A DNA stretch of 35,090 nucleotides from Pollutibacter sp044353505 (GCA_044353505.1 JBILBU010000023.1:1-35090), one strand, 5' to 3'. Shown: positions 15,564 to 24,645, counted from the stretch's first letter. Notes: generated from the letters alone by a model not told the origin. Numbers and translations: made by a program.

Positions 15564-17543
15564 TTATTTAATTACCTTTTTTATAATTGCGGGATTATCA
15601 TCTTTTTGAATATGAATCCAGTACATCCCACTGGGGAATTTTTCGGAAGGGATTACAATTAGGTCGTTGCCTCTAAAGTTTCCAACTCTTCGGCGATATA
15701 CCAAAGCAGCTTTTGAATCATACATGGAAATGAATAAGATGCCCTCGGTCATGTTCTTCAGCAGCAGGCTAAATTCATTGCCAATAGGATTTGGGAAGAC
15801 AGAGACATTGTCAACGCTCGAAAAAATTTCCGTTCTAGCCACACTATTATTGGCTGATATCAATTTGAAGTCAGGGTCTATGAAAGCGCTGTCAGGGATA
15901 AATCCAATACGGGAGAAGTTGACCTGTCCGTTTACCACATGATCAATGATAATGGTGGTATCATAGTATTTATTTTTAAAACGCACAGGCACGGGCATCT
16001 CGAAGAAATTTACCGAAGGGTCTGATGTTTCCTGGCTTAGCGTAGTTTGGACCCATGCAGTTCCTGCTGTTGCCCACTTTAGAGAATAGCTGGGGAATCC
16101 CTGTCCGTATAGCCAATCTGAAAAAAACTCAGTAAGCTTTTCCCCGCTCTCTTTTTCAAAGTGGGAGATTAGGTCAGCGGTATTGGCAAATCCATAGGCC
16201 TTATCAAGCAGATAATTTCTTGTTGCTCTGAAGAAAACCGAATCGCCAAGTTTCCAGCGCAGCATCTGAAGAATCCATCCACCTTTGTTATAGGTGAGCC
16301 GAGGGTCAAAAATTCTTGCAAAATTTGTAGTGTCATTGGTGTATACCGATCCATTTGGCTCTGATGCGATATAGTTAATCTGATTGCGATAAAGATTCAG
16401 CACATCGTATTTTGGATAATTTATTTCGGCACTTAGGTTGCTGCAAAATACTGCAAAGCCTTCGTTTAGCCAGGTGTCTTTCAACGAGCCAGAACTAACC
16501 AGATTGCCAAACCATTGATGAGCTGCCTCATGAACGATAAGCGTCTCGTTCATGTTTTCCATGAAAGAATTTGTTTGGTGCTCCATTCCCCCAGTGCCAC
16601 TAAATTGTGTGTGCCCGTATCTTTCTTTTATAAATGGGTATGGGATAAATAAGTTGTGTAGGAGTTGAAGCGTTCTTTTGGTGATTGGAGCAGCATTGAT
16701 AAACTCATCATAGTGCTCTGGATAAACATGTTCCATAATGGGCATCAATGTGCTCCCTAATTGGACTTGGTCAGTTATAACCTGATAGTTGGTTACAGCG
16801 AAAGCGATAAGATAAGTTGCAATAGGATACCTGTGTTTCCAGTGAGTTGTCCTTAAGCCAGCAGAGACAATTTCTCCAGTTAGTATCCCATTACTCGAAG
16901 ATGTGTATGCTTCAGGGGTGGTGATAGAAATATCTATCGAGTCAATCTTGTCTAACAATCCGTTTTTACAAGGCCACCAATCACGTCCGCCATAGGGCTG
17001 GCTAACCGTCCACATCACTGGCACAGCAGCATGGGTAGCCGTTTGAAAGGATCCATTTCGATTTAATGAAGGAGGAGTTCCCTTGTAAAATATTTCAACC
17101 TCATCTTTGGTGTTTGGGTCTAGAAAGGTGCCTAGGTTGACGATTACAGAGTTATCAAAAGGCCTATAGTGATTGATTTTTTGTGACCTAAAATGGATGC
17201 TATCAATTTTCAGTTCATCTGCAAGATCAAAGGTGATGATATTTGTGCGTTCTGTAATGGTGAATCCTGTTTTAACGACCCCCCTGATGTATCTGACACC
17301 TGGGTCAACCCGCCATTGGCAATGTAGGTAGTGGATATCAAAATTGCTAGAAGCTTTTGAGAAGGATATGCCTTCCAGCATAAGATCTTGTCTTAGTGCT
17401 GCAGATTTGCCCTCAATGTCAGCCAAGACCTTATAAGGGCTGCTCATTTGTGCTTTTGGAACTAAAGCAAGTAGAACCAATAAGATAAAAGCTATGCCTT
17501 TTGCAAGCTGAAGTGTAAAAATGGGTCTAGTTGCTTTGTGCAT
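15564..17543 (-). CDS. M1-family metallopeptidase with T9SS type A sorting domain
   Basis: 659 residues. The signal peptide spans ~1-32. An N-terminal beta domain precedes the gluzincin core: GGMEH (the GAMEN-equivalent exopeptidase loop) at about residue 320, then HEAAH with His338, Glu339 and His342, and the third zinc ligand Glu361 in NEGFA. The last ~75 residues (starting near SVFPNPIGNEFSL, ending in PSGMYWIHI and a basic tail) are a T9SS type A C-terminal sorting signal. The enzyme is thus exported through the outer membrane and either anchored or released. It probably trims extracellular peptides. It is divergent from the radical SAM gene. Confidence 0.92.
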   Translation of the reverse strand: MHKATRPIFTLQLAKGIAFILLVLLALVPKAQMSSPYKVLADIEGKSAALRQDLMLEGISFSKASSNFDIHYLHCQWRVDPGVRYIRGVVKTGFTITERTNIITFDLADELKIDSIHFRSQKINHYRPFDNSVIVNLGTFLDPNTKDEVEIFYKGTPPSLNRNGSFQTATHAAVPVMWTVSQPYGGRDWWPCKNGLLDKIDSIDISITTPEAYTSSSNGILTGEIVSAGLRTTHWKHRYPIATYLIAFAVTNYQVITDQVQLGSTLMPIMEHVYPEHYDEFINAAPITKRTLQLLHNLFIPYPFIKERYGHTQFSGTGGMEHQTNSFMENMNETLIVHEAAHQWFGNLVSSGSLKDTWLNEGFAVFCSNLSAEINYPKYDVLNLYRNQINYIASEPNGSVYTNDTTNFARIFDPRLTYNKGGWILQMLRWKLGDSVFFRATRNYLLDKAYGFANTADLISHFEKESGEKLTEFFSDWLYGQGFPSYSLKWATAGTAWVQTTLSQETSDPSVNFFEMPVPVRFKNKYYDTTIIIDHVVNGQVNFSRIGFIPDSAFIDPDFKLISANNSVARTEIFSSVDNVSVFPNPIGNEFSLLLKNMTEGILFISMYDSKAALVYRRRVGNFRGNDLIVIPSEKFPSGMYWIHIQKDDNPAIIKKVIK

Positions 17544-17607
17544 GATGGTGGGTGTCGTTCTGCAAATTTACATAACCAACAAGACTTTCATTTACTTTTA
17601 CTATACA

Positions 17608-18636
17608 ATGCAAGGATATAACCTAAATGATGTGTTTAATTTTTTGTCTAAACTCACTTTAAGGAAAAGTGGGAATGCCCTAAAATTAGTCTCCTCATAC
17701 TACCTAAGCAGATTATTCGGCAAGCCAATTCTGTATGGCCTCCCGCTTTCTATTTCAATTGAGCCAACAACTGCGTGTAATCTATCTTGTCCTGAATGCC
17801 CAAGTGGACTTAAATCCTTCACCCGTGATACAGGGAGCATCAAGCTTGATTTTTTTAGGGAAGCAATAGATTCCATGTACAAAGACCTGGCATATCTGAT
17901 TTTTTATTTCCAGGGAGAACCTTTTTTGCACAAAGCATTTCTTGACATGGTGCGATATGCATCATCAAAAAAGATATACACTGCAACCTCAACAAATGGA
18001 CATTTTTTAACGGATGAAAAGGCAAAGGAAACGGTTGAAAGTGGCTTAGACAGGTTAATTATCTCTATTGATGGTGCCACTCAGGATATATACTCTCAGT
18101 ACAGGATTGGGGGAAACCTTGAAAAGGTATTGGAAGGAGCAAAAAACATTGTAAAATGGAAAAAGGCCCTTGGGAAAAAGCAACCTTTTGTGGTTTTTCA
18201 ATTTTTGGTTGTCAGACCAAATGAGCATCAAATCGATCAAGTGAAAGCATTGGCAAGCGAAATTGGTGTTGACCAAGTCTGGTGTAAAACCGCACAGATT
18301 TATGATTATGAAAGCGACCCCAATCAATTGATTCCCAAGTCGGATAAGCACAGTAGATACAAGCAAGACGAAAGCGGGAAGACTGTTCCTAAAAATAACA
18401 TTTCGAATCATTGTTGGAAAATGTGGCATAGCAATGTGATAACCTGGGATGGGAAAGTGGTACCTTGTTGTTTCGATAAAGACGCAACGCATCAAGTTGG
18501 CGAACTTGGGGGTTCAACAATGAAGCAAATTTGGAACAGCAACAGCTATGCCAAATTTCGTTCAGATTTAATGCGAAGCAGAAAAAATATTGATATTTGC
18601 GCTAATTGCAGCGAAGGACTTAAGGTCTGGACCTGA
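17608..18636 (+). CDS. Radical SAM/SPASM domain protein
   Basis: 342 residues from the ATG at 17608. An in-frame ATG at 17521 would overlap the divergent M1 gene and add an implausible hydrophobic tail. The radical SAM cluster motif is C-x3-C-x2-C (Cys57, Cys61, Cys64, within TTACNLSCPEC). A C-terminal SPASM-type region has CWKMWHS, then VPCCFDKD and a final CANC, which would hold an auxiliary Fe-S cluster. SPASM proteins often mature peptides or build cofactors. No obvious peptide substrate gene lies beside it, and heme- or sugar-modifying relatives also exist. It heads a three-gene run with an AI-2E-family transporter and a MarR regulator (gaps of 21 and 14 bases). Confidence 0.88.
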   Translation: MQGYNLNDVFNFLSKLTLRKSGNALKLVSSYYLSRLFGKPILYGLPLSISIEPTTACNLSCPECPSGLKSFTRDTGSIKLDFFREAIDSMYKDLAYLIFYFQGEPFLHKAFLDMVRYASSKKIYTATSTNGHFLTDEKAKETVESGLDRLIISIDGATQDIYSQYRIGGNLEKVLEGAKNIVKWKKALGKKQPFVVFQFLVVRPNEHQIDQVKALASEIGVDQVWCKTAQIYDYESDPNQLIPKSDKHSRYKQDESGKTVPKNNISNHCWKMWHSNVITWDGKVVPCCFDKDATHQVGELGGSTMKQIWNSNSYAKFRSDLMRSRKNIDICANCSEGLKVWT

Positions 18637-18657
18637 TCTCAAAAGAATTAATTACTC

Positions 18658-19680
18658 ATGACTCATTTCAACAATAGAATAAGACAGATTGTACTGTTGC
18701 TTGTGATTGCATTTCTGGTTTTTCTAATTGTTAGAGAGCTGTATGTATTTTTGCCCGGATTGATGGGGGCCCTTACTTTTTATATTCTTGGACGCGAGCG
18801 GTTTTTTGTGCTAACCGAAAAAAAAGGGTGGAAGCCTGGTCTTACATCGATCCTCATCATATTTTTTTTTCTAATCATCATTGCAGCACCTTTATATTAT
18901 GCTGTCATGCTGGTTTCTCCAAAAATCAGCAATGTTTTTTCTCATACAGATGAGTTGATGATTGGCCTGCAAGCACTCTCAGCAAAGTTGAAATCATTCT
19001 TGGGAGAAGACCTCCTTTCTATAAATAATATTACCTCTTTACAATCTAGCCTAACCAGCTTTATTCCAACTTTTCTGAATAGCTCAGCGATGATTCTTAG
19101 TAATTTGTTGGTGATGTTTTTTGTTTTGTATTTTATGTTAACAGGCGGTAGGGCAATGGAAGATGCTGTGAGGCGCTTTATCCCACTTCACTCGGAGAGT
19201 GTTGTTGTGTTGGCTCACGAGACCAGGCACATGGTAAAAGCAAATGCAATTGGCATCCCGCTGATTTCCTTGATTCAGGGTGTTGTAGCATGGATAGGGT
19301 ATACAATTTTTGGCCTTGAGGATGCCATCATGTGGGGGTTCCTCACTGGGGTATTTGCTTTTTTCCCAATAGTAGGCACCATGATGATTTGGGTGCCATT
19401 GGTGATTTTTCTGTTTTCAAATGGGATGAATGGACCTGCCACCGGCTTGCTTATTTACAGCCTTGTTGTTACTGGGAATGTAGATTATTTGGCGAGGGTA
19501 ACCCTTATGAAAAAGATAGGCAACGTTCACCCCCTTATTACCGTTTTTGGTGTAATTGTTGGATTGCAGCTCTTTGGTTTCATGGGGTTTATTTTTGGCC
19601 CTTTGATTTTTAGTTATTCCATTATCCTTATCAAGATATATTCTCATGAGTTTGTTGATGTATCTAAATTGCCTAAATAG
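18658..19680 (+). CDS. AI-2E family transporter (PF01594-type permease)
   Basis: 340 residues. Hydrophobic helices at both ends flank a soluble middle (residues ~95-150). The C-terminal block has the family's GIPLISLIQGVVAWIGY and then FFPIVGTMMIWVPL motifs. The family is broad: some members export AI-2, others are Na+/H+ antiporters or have unknown substrates, so the name should not be read as proof of quorum sensing. It follows the radical SAM gene by 21 bases and could export that enzyme's product; that is inference. Confidence 0.85.
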   Translation: MTHFNNRIRQIVLLLVIAFLVFLIVRELYVFLPGLMGALTFYILGRERFFVLTEKKGWKPGLTSILIIFFFLIIIAAPLYYAVMLVSPKISNVFSHTDELMIGLQALSAKLKSFLGEDLLSINNITSLQSSLTSFIPTFLNSSAMILSNLLVMFFVLYFMLTGGRAMEDAVRRFIPLHSESVVVLAHETRHMVKANAIGIPLISLIQGVVAWIGYTIFGLEDAIMWGFLTGVFAFFPIVGTMMIWVPLVIFLFSNGMNGPATGLLIYSLVVTGNVDYLARVTLMKKIGNVHPLITVFGVIVGLQLFGFMGFIFGPLIFSYSIILIKIYSHEFVDVSKLPK

Positions 19681-19694
19681 AAAAACAATTGTTC

Positions 19695-20183
19695 ATGGCA
19701 CTTGAAAAAGAAATACAGCAGTACCGATTTACAGGCGAGAACCAAAAGGCTATTATCAATCTTATCTACTCCTATCATTGGGTAACTGACAAATTAAGGA
19801 ATTTATTAAGTGAAGATGACATTACATTACAGCAATTTAATATTTTACGGATACTGAGGGGGAGTGACCCAAAGCCCATGTCAACATTGAACATTCGAGA
19901 GCGGATGTTGGATAAGATGAGTGACACGAGTAGGATTGTTGATCGGCTAATGCGAAAGGGGCTGGTAAATAAAAAAGAATGCCCCAAAGACAAAAGGCTT
20001 GTTGACGTTAGCATCACGCTTGCAGGAAAGCAGTTGCTAGAAAAGATTGACAAAAATAAGAGCTCTATGACAGGGGTTGTTAGTAACCTAACCGATGACG
20101 ACCTCATTATGCTTAATCATATACTTGATAAACTTAGAGAACAGCCTGAATCATCAACTGCCCCTGATAAGCCAAACACCTAG
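19695..20183 (+). CDS. MarR-family transcriptional regulator
   Basis: 162 residues from the ATG at 19695; a TTG two codons earlier is less likely. The winged-helix core spans about residues 40-125: LQQFNILRILRG, a recognition helix around KMSDTSRIVDRLMRKGLV, and the wing with KECPKDKRLVDVSITLAGK. MarR dimers usually repress their own operon or neighbours and respond to small ligands or oxidants. It is the third gene after the radical SAM and AI-2E genes. Its last 30 bases overlap the 3' end of the convergent DMT gene. Confidence 0.88.
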   Translation: MALEKEIQQYRFTGENQKAIINLIYSYHWVTDKLRNLLSEDDITLQQFNILRILRGSDPKPMSTLNIRERMLDKMSDTSRIVDRLMRKGLVNKKECPKDKRLVDVSITLAGKQLLEKIDKNKSSMTGVVSNLTDDDLIMLNHILDKLREQPESSTAPDKPNT

Positions 20184-20597
20184 AAGCAGTAAGATTAGCC
20201 CAAGAATTTTTGCCCAACTAATTTCATTCACAGGAATTCCAAATATTCCGAAGTGGTCCATAATCAGGCTCATTACAAGTTGTCCACCTACAATCAGTGC
20301 AAATGCCAGACCCGCACCAAGGCGTGGAATAATCATGATGATGCCGGTAATATAGATGACTCCGATAATACCGCCGACCCAGTCATACCAATTGGTTTGT
20401 CTTACCGCGGCTAGTGTAAAGTGTTTTTGGAGAGGAAGAGCGAAAGCAACCAGCAATAGGCTCCCAGTAAGAAAAGAAATGGTTGCACCAATAATCGGAT
20501 GCCCAAATGTTCGCATGAGTTTTCCATTCAATGCGGCCTGGATTGGGAGAATCATTCCGATCCCAAGCGTTATCATGATGATGAAAGACTTATTCAT
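20154..20597 (-). CDS. DMT-family transporter of the YdcZ (DUF606) type
   Basis: 147 residues with five predicted membrane helices. The N-terminal GIGMILPIQAALNGKL and the later GAGLAFALIVGGQLVMSLIMDHFG are hallmarks of the DUF606/YdcZ branch of the drug/metabolite transporters. These half-size proteins work as dimers; their substrates are unknown. Its ATG overlaps the stop of the preceding small gene in an ATGA arrangement (20594-20597), suggesting coupled translation. The 3' ends of this gene and the marR gene overlap by 30 bases. Confidence 0.82.
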   Translation of the reverse strand: MNKSFIIMITLGIGMILPIQAALNGKLMRTFGHPIIGATISFLTGSLLLVAFALPLQKHFTLAAVRQTNWYDWVGGIIGVIYITGIIMIIPRLGAGLAFALIVGGQLVMSLIMDHFGIFGIPVNEISWAKILGLILLLLGVWLIRGS

Positions 20598-20860
20598 TTG
20601 CCTTCTATTTTATTTACATAATCAAGTGAGCCGAGCCTCAACCTAAGTGGCAGTTTGGTTCTCTTTTCAAATTTCCATTCTTGCTTACAGATGAATCCTT
20701 GTTTTTTACTTGAATAATCTGCCTGAATGGATGACGATGATTTTTTTGTTTCGAGCGAATAGGTAATTGGGATAAAGACGAATCGCTTCGGCGGATGATT
20801 TTTTTGTTGGCCCACGCAAGAGGTGCTGTTCAGTAATAATATGATAATGAATAGTCGCAA
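20594..20860 (-). CDS. Small putative lipoprotein, conserved Bacteroidota type
   Basis: 88 residues with a TTG start; no in-frame ATG is available upstream. The N-terminus is a short hydrophobic stretch followed by NSTSC, a usable lipobox with Cys15. The C-terminus PLRLRLGSLDYVNKIEGK resembles a tail I recall from small secreted Chitinophagaceae proteins. No function is known. The ATGA overlap with the DMT transporter start and the signal sequence support it as a real gene. Confidence 0.6.
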   Translation of the reverse strand: MRLFIIILLLNSTSCVGQQKNHPPKRFVFIPITYSLETKKSSSSIQADYSSKKQGFICKQEWKFEKRTKLPLRLRLGSLDYVNKIEGK

Positions 20861-20929
20861 TGGTCTCTTTTTTGTTCGTAAATTTACAGCGTAAAGCTCA
20901 TTTTCAACTTAATTAGGAATATTTCTTTC

Positions 20930-22411
20930 ATGGCAATGCATCAGGGACTTCAGCAAAAACTCCAGCAAAAGCTTTCTCCTCAGCAGATTCAGCTGATGAA
21001 GCTATTGCAAGTTCCCACTGCATTGCTTGAGGAGCGGCTCAAGGAGGAGATTGAAGATAATCCAGCCCTAGAAATGGGAGAAGAAGTCTCTGAAGAGCAA
21101 GAAAAAGAGAGTACAGATGACTTGGATGGGATAGGCGATAGCGCTGAAGAGGAACTGGCTAGTGAGGGTGATGATGATTTATATACCGACTATGGTGATG
21201 AAGATGATGTGGCAGAATATAAAATGCGTGAAGATCATGTGCCTGAGCTTCAGGGCAACGGGGTTATCCCACATCCTGTCTCGACCTCCCTTCACGAGAT
21301 GCTTGTTGAGCAACTTGGGCTACTCAATCTTGACGCAGTTGGGGAGAAAATTGCTGAGCAAATTATAGGGAGTATTGATGATGATGGATATCTACGGCGA
21401 GATACCAATTCAATTGTAGACGATCTTGCGTTCAAGCAGAATATCATTGTTGAAAGCAAACAAGTAGAGGATATTATCAGAAGTATTCAACACTTTGATC
21501 CAGCAGGAATTGCGGCTAGGGATGTACAGGAGTGTTTATTGATACAGCTAAGGAGAAAGATGAACAATAGCCCCGGCCCATCTGTAAAAACTGCACTAAG
21601 GATTATTGAATTTCACTTCGAAGAGTTCACCAAAAGGCATTTTGAAAAGGTGATCAAATCCCTTGAACTTGATGAATCTGTGTTGAAGGAAGCGATGCAA
21701 GAAATTCGCAAGCTGAATCCCAAGCCAGGCGCTCAGGCAGGATCAATTAACAAGGCCGAACAGTATATTATCCCTGATTTTTTTGCATACAACAATGGTG
21801 GAGAAATTGAGCTCACATTAAATCAGCGCAATGCTCCTGACCTTCGCGTGAGCAATGAGTACAAGGGCATGTTGAGGGATTACGAAAAGGGAAGCAAGAA
21901 GGACAAAAGACAAAAAGAGGCAGTAGTATTTATCAAGCAAAAGATTGATTCTGCTAAATGGTTCATAGATGCCATAAAGCAGCGCCAAGAAACACTATAC
22001 CTCACCATGCAGGCCATCATTACACTACAGCATAATTTTTTTCTTAATGGGGATGAGGCATCATTGAGGCCTATGATCCTAAAGGATATTGCAGAAAGAA
22101 CAGGATTGGATATTTCCACCATAAGCCGAGTGGCCAACAGCAAGTTTGTACAAACTGAATTTGGAAGCTTTAGGCTTAAGTATTTTTTCAGCGAGTCGCT
22201 AAGTACAGACAGTGGAGAAGAAGTATCTACCCGCGAAGTAAAAAACATTCTTCAGGACATGATCCTGTCAGAAGATAAGCATAGTCCGTTAAGTGATGAT
22301 AACTTGACAGATATGCTTCAAGCCAAAGGATATAATATTGCACGCAGAACTGTTGCCAAGTATAGAGAGTTGTTAAATATACCAGTGGCAAGACTTAGAA
22401 AGGAATTATAA
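20930..22411 (+). CDS. rpoN: RNA polymerase sigma-54 factor
   Basis: 493 residues with all three regions. The glutamine/leucine-rich region I (LQQKLQQKLSPQQIQLMKLLQVP, residues ~6-28) is followed by a strongly acidic region II (~50-95). The core-binding part and the C-terminal DNA-binding part end in the RpoN box ARRTVAKYRE (471-480). Sigma-54 directs RNA polymerase to -24/-12 promoters and needs AAA+ enhancer-binding activators; none is in the window. A PAP2-like gene follows 8 bases downstream and is probably co-transcribed. Confidence 0.95.
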   Translation: MAMHQGLQQKLQQKLSPQQIQLMKLLQVPTALLEERLKEEIEDNPALEMGEEVSEEQEKESTDDLDGIGDSAEEELASEGDDDLYTDYGDEDDVAEYKMREDHVPELQGNGVIPHPVSTSLHEMLVEQLGLLNLDAVGEKIAEQIIGSIDDDGYLRRDTNSIVDDLAFKQNIIVESKQVEDIIRSIQHFDPAGIAARDVQECLLIQLRRKMNNSPGPSVKTALRIIEFHFEEFTKRHFEKVIKSLELDESVLKEAMQEIRKLNPKPGAQAGSINKAEQYIIPDFFAYNNGGEIELTLNQRNAPDLRVSNEYKGMLRDYEKGSKKDKRQKEAVVFIKQKIDSAKWFIDAIKQRQETLYLTMQAIITLQHNFFLNGDEASLRPMILKDIAERTGLDISTISRVANSKFVQTEFGSFRLKYFFSESLSTDSGEEVSTREVKNILQDMILSEDKHSPLSDDNLTDMLQAKGYNIARRTVAKYRELLNIPVARLRKEL

Positions 22412-22419
22412 TCAACACA

Positions 22420-23067
22420 ATGACCCCTACCGACTCACCCACATCATACTCGCCGCAGCTAAATTTTTTTGCAAAGCTGGTATCTATTGTATTTCATCCG
22501 CTTGTTGTTGGAGTAATCATGGCTGCTTATTTATTATATATTCATCCTTCTTATTTTATTGGATTTTCTGAGAAGATAAAATTATTGAAACTGCTTGCTG
22601 TAATCAACAACAATGTCTTTTTCCCATTATTGGTTGTTGCCTTACTCAAGGGACTTGGGTTTAATAAGTCCATATTGCTCAATACACAAAAGGAGCGCAT
22701 CGTTCCATATATTGCCAGTATTACTTTCTTTTTTTGGACCTACTATATTTTCCGAAGCCAGCCAGAAACACCGCGGGTGCTGGTGTATATGTGTAGGGGG
22801 ATGTTCTTTGCGGCAAGTGGAGCTTTGTTGCTGAATAATTATTATAAAATCAGCATGCATGGAATTGGCGTCGGCGGGCTACTTGGGCTCACCGTAGTTA
22901 CTGTATTTGACGGTACATTATATTCTGGCCTCCCTGTTTTAATAGCCCTGCTAATTTCTGGACTGGTGGTTACAGCAAGACGAATTGCTTCAGATCATCA
23001 GTGGTTTGACATCATCACTGGCTGTATACTCGGCTTTATCTGTCAGCTTGTTGCTTTGTGGTTTTAA
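22420..23067 (+). CDS. PAP2-like integral membrane protein (divergent phosphatase motif)
   Basis: 215 residues with about six membrane helices. The three PAP2 phosphatase motifs are recognisable but altered. NTQKERIVPY (residues 88-97) stands in for K-x6-RP. SMHG (145-148) stands in for PSGH, with His147 in the acid position. RRIASDHQWFD (187-197) fits R-x5-H-x3-D exactly, with Arg187, His193 and Asp197. If active it would dephosphorylate a lipid phosphate such as undecaprenyl or phosphatidyl compounds at the membrane. It is close behind rpoN; the link may be only positional. Confidence 0.65.
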   Translation: MTPTDSPTSYSPQLNFFAKLVSIVFHPLVVGVIMAAYLLYIHPSYFIGFSEKIKLLKLLAVINNNVFFPLLVVALLKGLGFNKSILLNTQKERIVPYIASITFFFWTYYIFRSQPETPRVLVYMCRGMFFAASGALLLNNYYKISMHGIGVGGLLGLTVVTVFDGTLYSGLPVLIALLISGLVVTARRIASDHQWFDIITGCILGFICQLVALWF

Positions 23068-23087
23068 TCGACCCTCAATTCATGCAT

Positions 23088-23846
23088 TCACCCATTAAGT
23101 ATCTTGGAGTTGAGTAAGTATTGTTGATCGGGATAGTAGATGAACATGCAATTGCCTTGCTTGATTTTGTCAATTACCTGTTTGTTGATTTGTTTTGGTA
23201 ATGCCGGACAGCCAAAGCTTCTTCCCAGGTATCCTTTTTTCCCAATCATTTCCTCGCTCGCATACTCTGCACCATGCATTACGATTGCTCTCGAAAGGGC
23301 TTTGTCATTGATGCCCTGTTCTATTCCATCCAACATGAGAGAATAGCCATTTGACCCTGTGTAGGTAGACTTGGTAATATAAAATCCGAGGCTACTTTGG
23401 TGCGAATTCATATTGTTTGAAAACTTCAGGGCATATTCTTCTCCCGTATTTCTTCCATGTGCTACTACAGTCTTAAATAACAGCGTTTCTGCTTTTAAGT
23501 CAATCACAAACATTCTTTTTTCACGAGATGATCTTGAAAAATCGATGATGGTCAGTATGCTGTCGGTACTGAGACGACCAGCCGCACTGAGTTTTTCAAA
23601 CCCCTTGAAAGCAAGGGCGAAAACCTCTTCTGAGATGTCTGCGCCAGCCTTGTATACTTGCTGATATATGGAATATTCTAGTGATGAATTATAGCTATCT
23701 GCTTCAATGATAGCGTCATTATTTGTAAGCAATGTTGCTTTGGTGTTTTTACTGATTGCAGTAAATGAGAGTAGCGTAATTAACGAAACAATGAATACCA
23801 TAGCAGCAGATGAACGATTCATGGATTTAGATGGAGGTGTGTGCAT
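23088..23846 (-). CDS. Murein L,D-transpeptidase catalytic-domain protein (YkuD_2-type)
   Basis: 252 residues; ATG at 23822 is an alternative start close to the signal peptide (hydrophobic residues ~14-30). The C-terminal half matches the secreted L,D-transpeptidase-like family. It has FVIDLKAETLLFKTVVAHGRNTG, then VMHGAEY with His191, and GRSFGCPAL with Ser210 and Cys213 as the nucleophile. Such enzymes can make or exchange 3-3 cross-links or attach lipoproteins to peptidoglycan in the periplasm. Together with mtgA it is the second cell-wall enzyme in the window, though not linked in an operon. Confidence 0.85.
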   Translation of the reverse strand: MHTPPSKSMNRSSAAMVFIVSLITLLSFTAISKNTKATLLTNNDAIIEADSYNSSLEYSIYQQVYKAGADISEEVFALAFKGFEKLSAAGRLSTDSILTIIDFSRSSREKRMFVIDLKAETLLFKTVVAHGRNTGEEYALKFSNNMNSHQSSLGFYITKSTYTGSNGYSLMLDGIEQGINDKALSRAIVMHGAEYASEEMIGKKGYLGRSFGCPALPKQINKQVIDKIKQGNCMFIYYPDQQYLLNSKILNG

Positions 23847-23935
23847 GAGCAGATGGGTTTATTGTTTATTTCGGTGTTATCTGACTTCTATTTGCGAATT
23901 TCAAACCATTTTTGCTCATATACGTTTAAGGATTT

Positions 23936-24574
23936 GTGAAACATTTTTCAATTGACGAAATACAGGGCTGGGAGAGATTTTTTCGGGCAAACTTTGTGAA
24001 TTCATTAAGTGGATATAAGCCGGTTAGTCTTATTGGTACCCAGAATAGCAATAAAATCAATAACCTTGGGGTATTTAGCAACATTGTCCATATCGGTGCC
24101 GATCCTGCATGCATAGGATTTATCAATAGACCGAAAGAGGCCGCTCCACATACCCTCGCAAATATTGAATCTTCAGGGTGTTATACAATCAATCATATGC
24201 ATTCGGATTGGTTGGCCAAAGCGCATCAAGCCAGTGCAAAATATCCGGCGGAAGTAAGTGAATTTGAGGCGGTAGGACTAACTCCTGTTTTCAAAGAAAA
24301 TTTTCCTGCACCATTTGTGGGTGAAAGCCATGTTCAATATGCCCTTGAATTGTCAGAAATTATACCCCTTAAAATCAACAACAGCTTTTTTGTAATAGGC
24401 AAGTTGTTGCATGCTTTTGTAGAGGAGTATTATGTGAGTAAGGATGGCTTGATTGACTTGTCTAAAGCCTCAAGTCTTGTTAGTCTTGGCATCGACGCTT
24501 ATTATCTTCCCTCACCAGTGAAGCGCTATGCATACGCCAAATACGACAAACCCTCATCTGAAATCGAACTATAG
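23936..24574 (+). CDS. Flavin reductase family protein (flavoredoxin-like)
   Basis: 212 residues. GTG at 23936 is the start; the family's conserved N-terminus (FSIDEIQGWERFFRANFVNSLSGYKPVSLIGT) begins immediately after it and no ATG fits. The split-barrel FMN-binding fold is indicated by SLIGTQNSNKINNLGVFSNIVHIGADPACIGF and by HTLANIESSGCYTINHM. Members reduce free flavin with NAD(P)H or act as flavoredoxins. It lies alone between the divergent L,D-transpeptidase and the PfkB kinase. The partner monooxygenase, if any, is not in the window. Confidence 0.82.
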   Translation: MKHFSIDEIQGWERFFRANFVNSLSGYKPVSLIGTQNSNKINNLGVFSNIVHIGADPACIGFINRPKEAAPHTLANIESSGCYTINHMHSDWLAKAHQASAKYPAEVSEFEAVGLTPVFKENFPAPFVGESHVQYALELSEIIPLKINNSFFVIGKLLHAFVEEYYVSKDGLIDLSKASSLVSLGIDAYYLPSPVKRYAYAKYDKPSSEIEL

Positions 24575-24619
24575 TATTTTCTTTTCAGTGATGCAGTAGA
24601 CAGAGAGTTTGCAAGTCCC

Positions 24620-24627
24620 TATCTTTG
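24620..24627 (+). promoter_or_regulatory. Candidate -7 promoter box of the PfkB kinase (TATCTTTG)
   Basis: Exact TAnnTTTG match followed by C, a form common in this group. It lies 26 nt upstream of the ATG at 24646, giving a leader of about 13 nt. The -33 half is not obvious. Confidence 0.5.
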
Positions 24628-24645
24628 CGCTCTAAACTAACCCTT

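Noticed and set aside
17521..17607. N-terminal extension of the radical SAM protein to the ATG at 17521
   Set aside because: It overlaps the start of the divergent M1 gene and adds a hydrophobic segment not expected in the family; the ATG at 17608 fits better.
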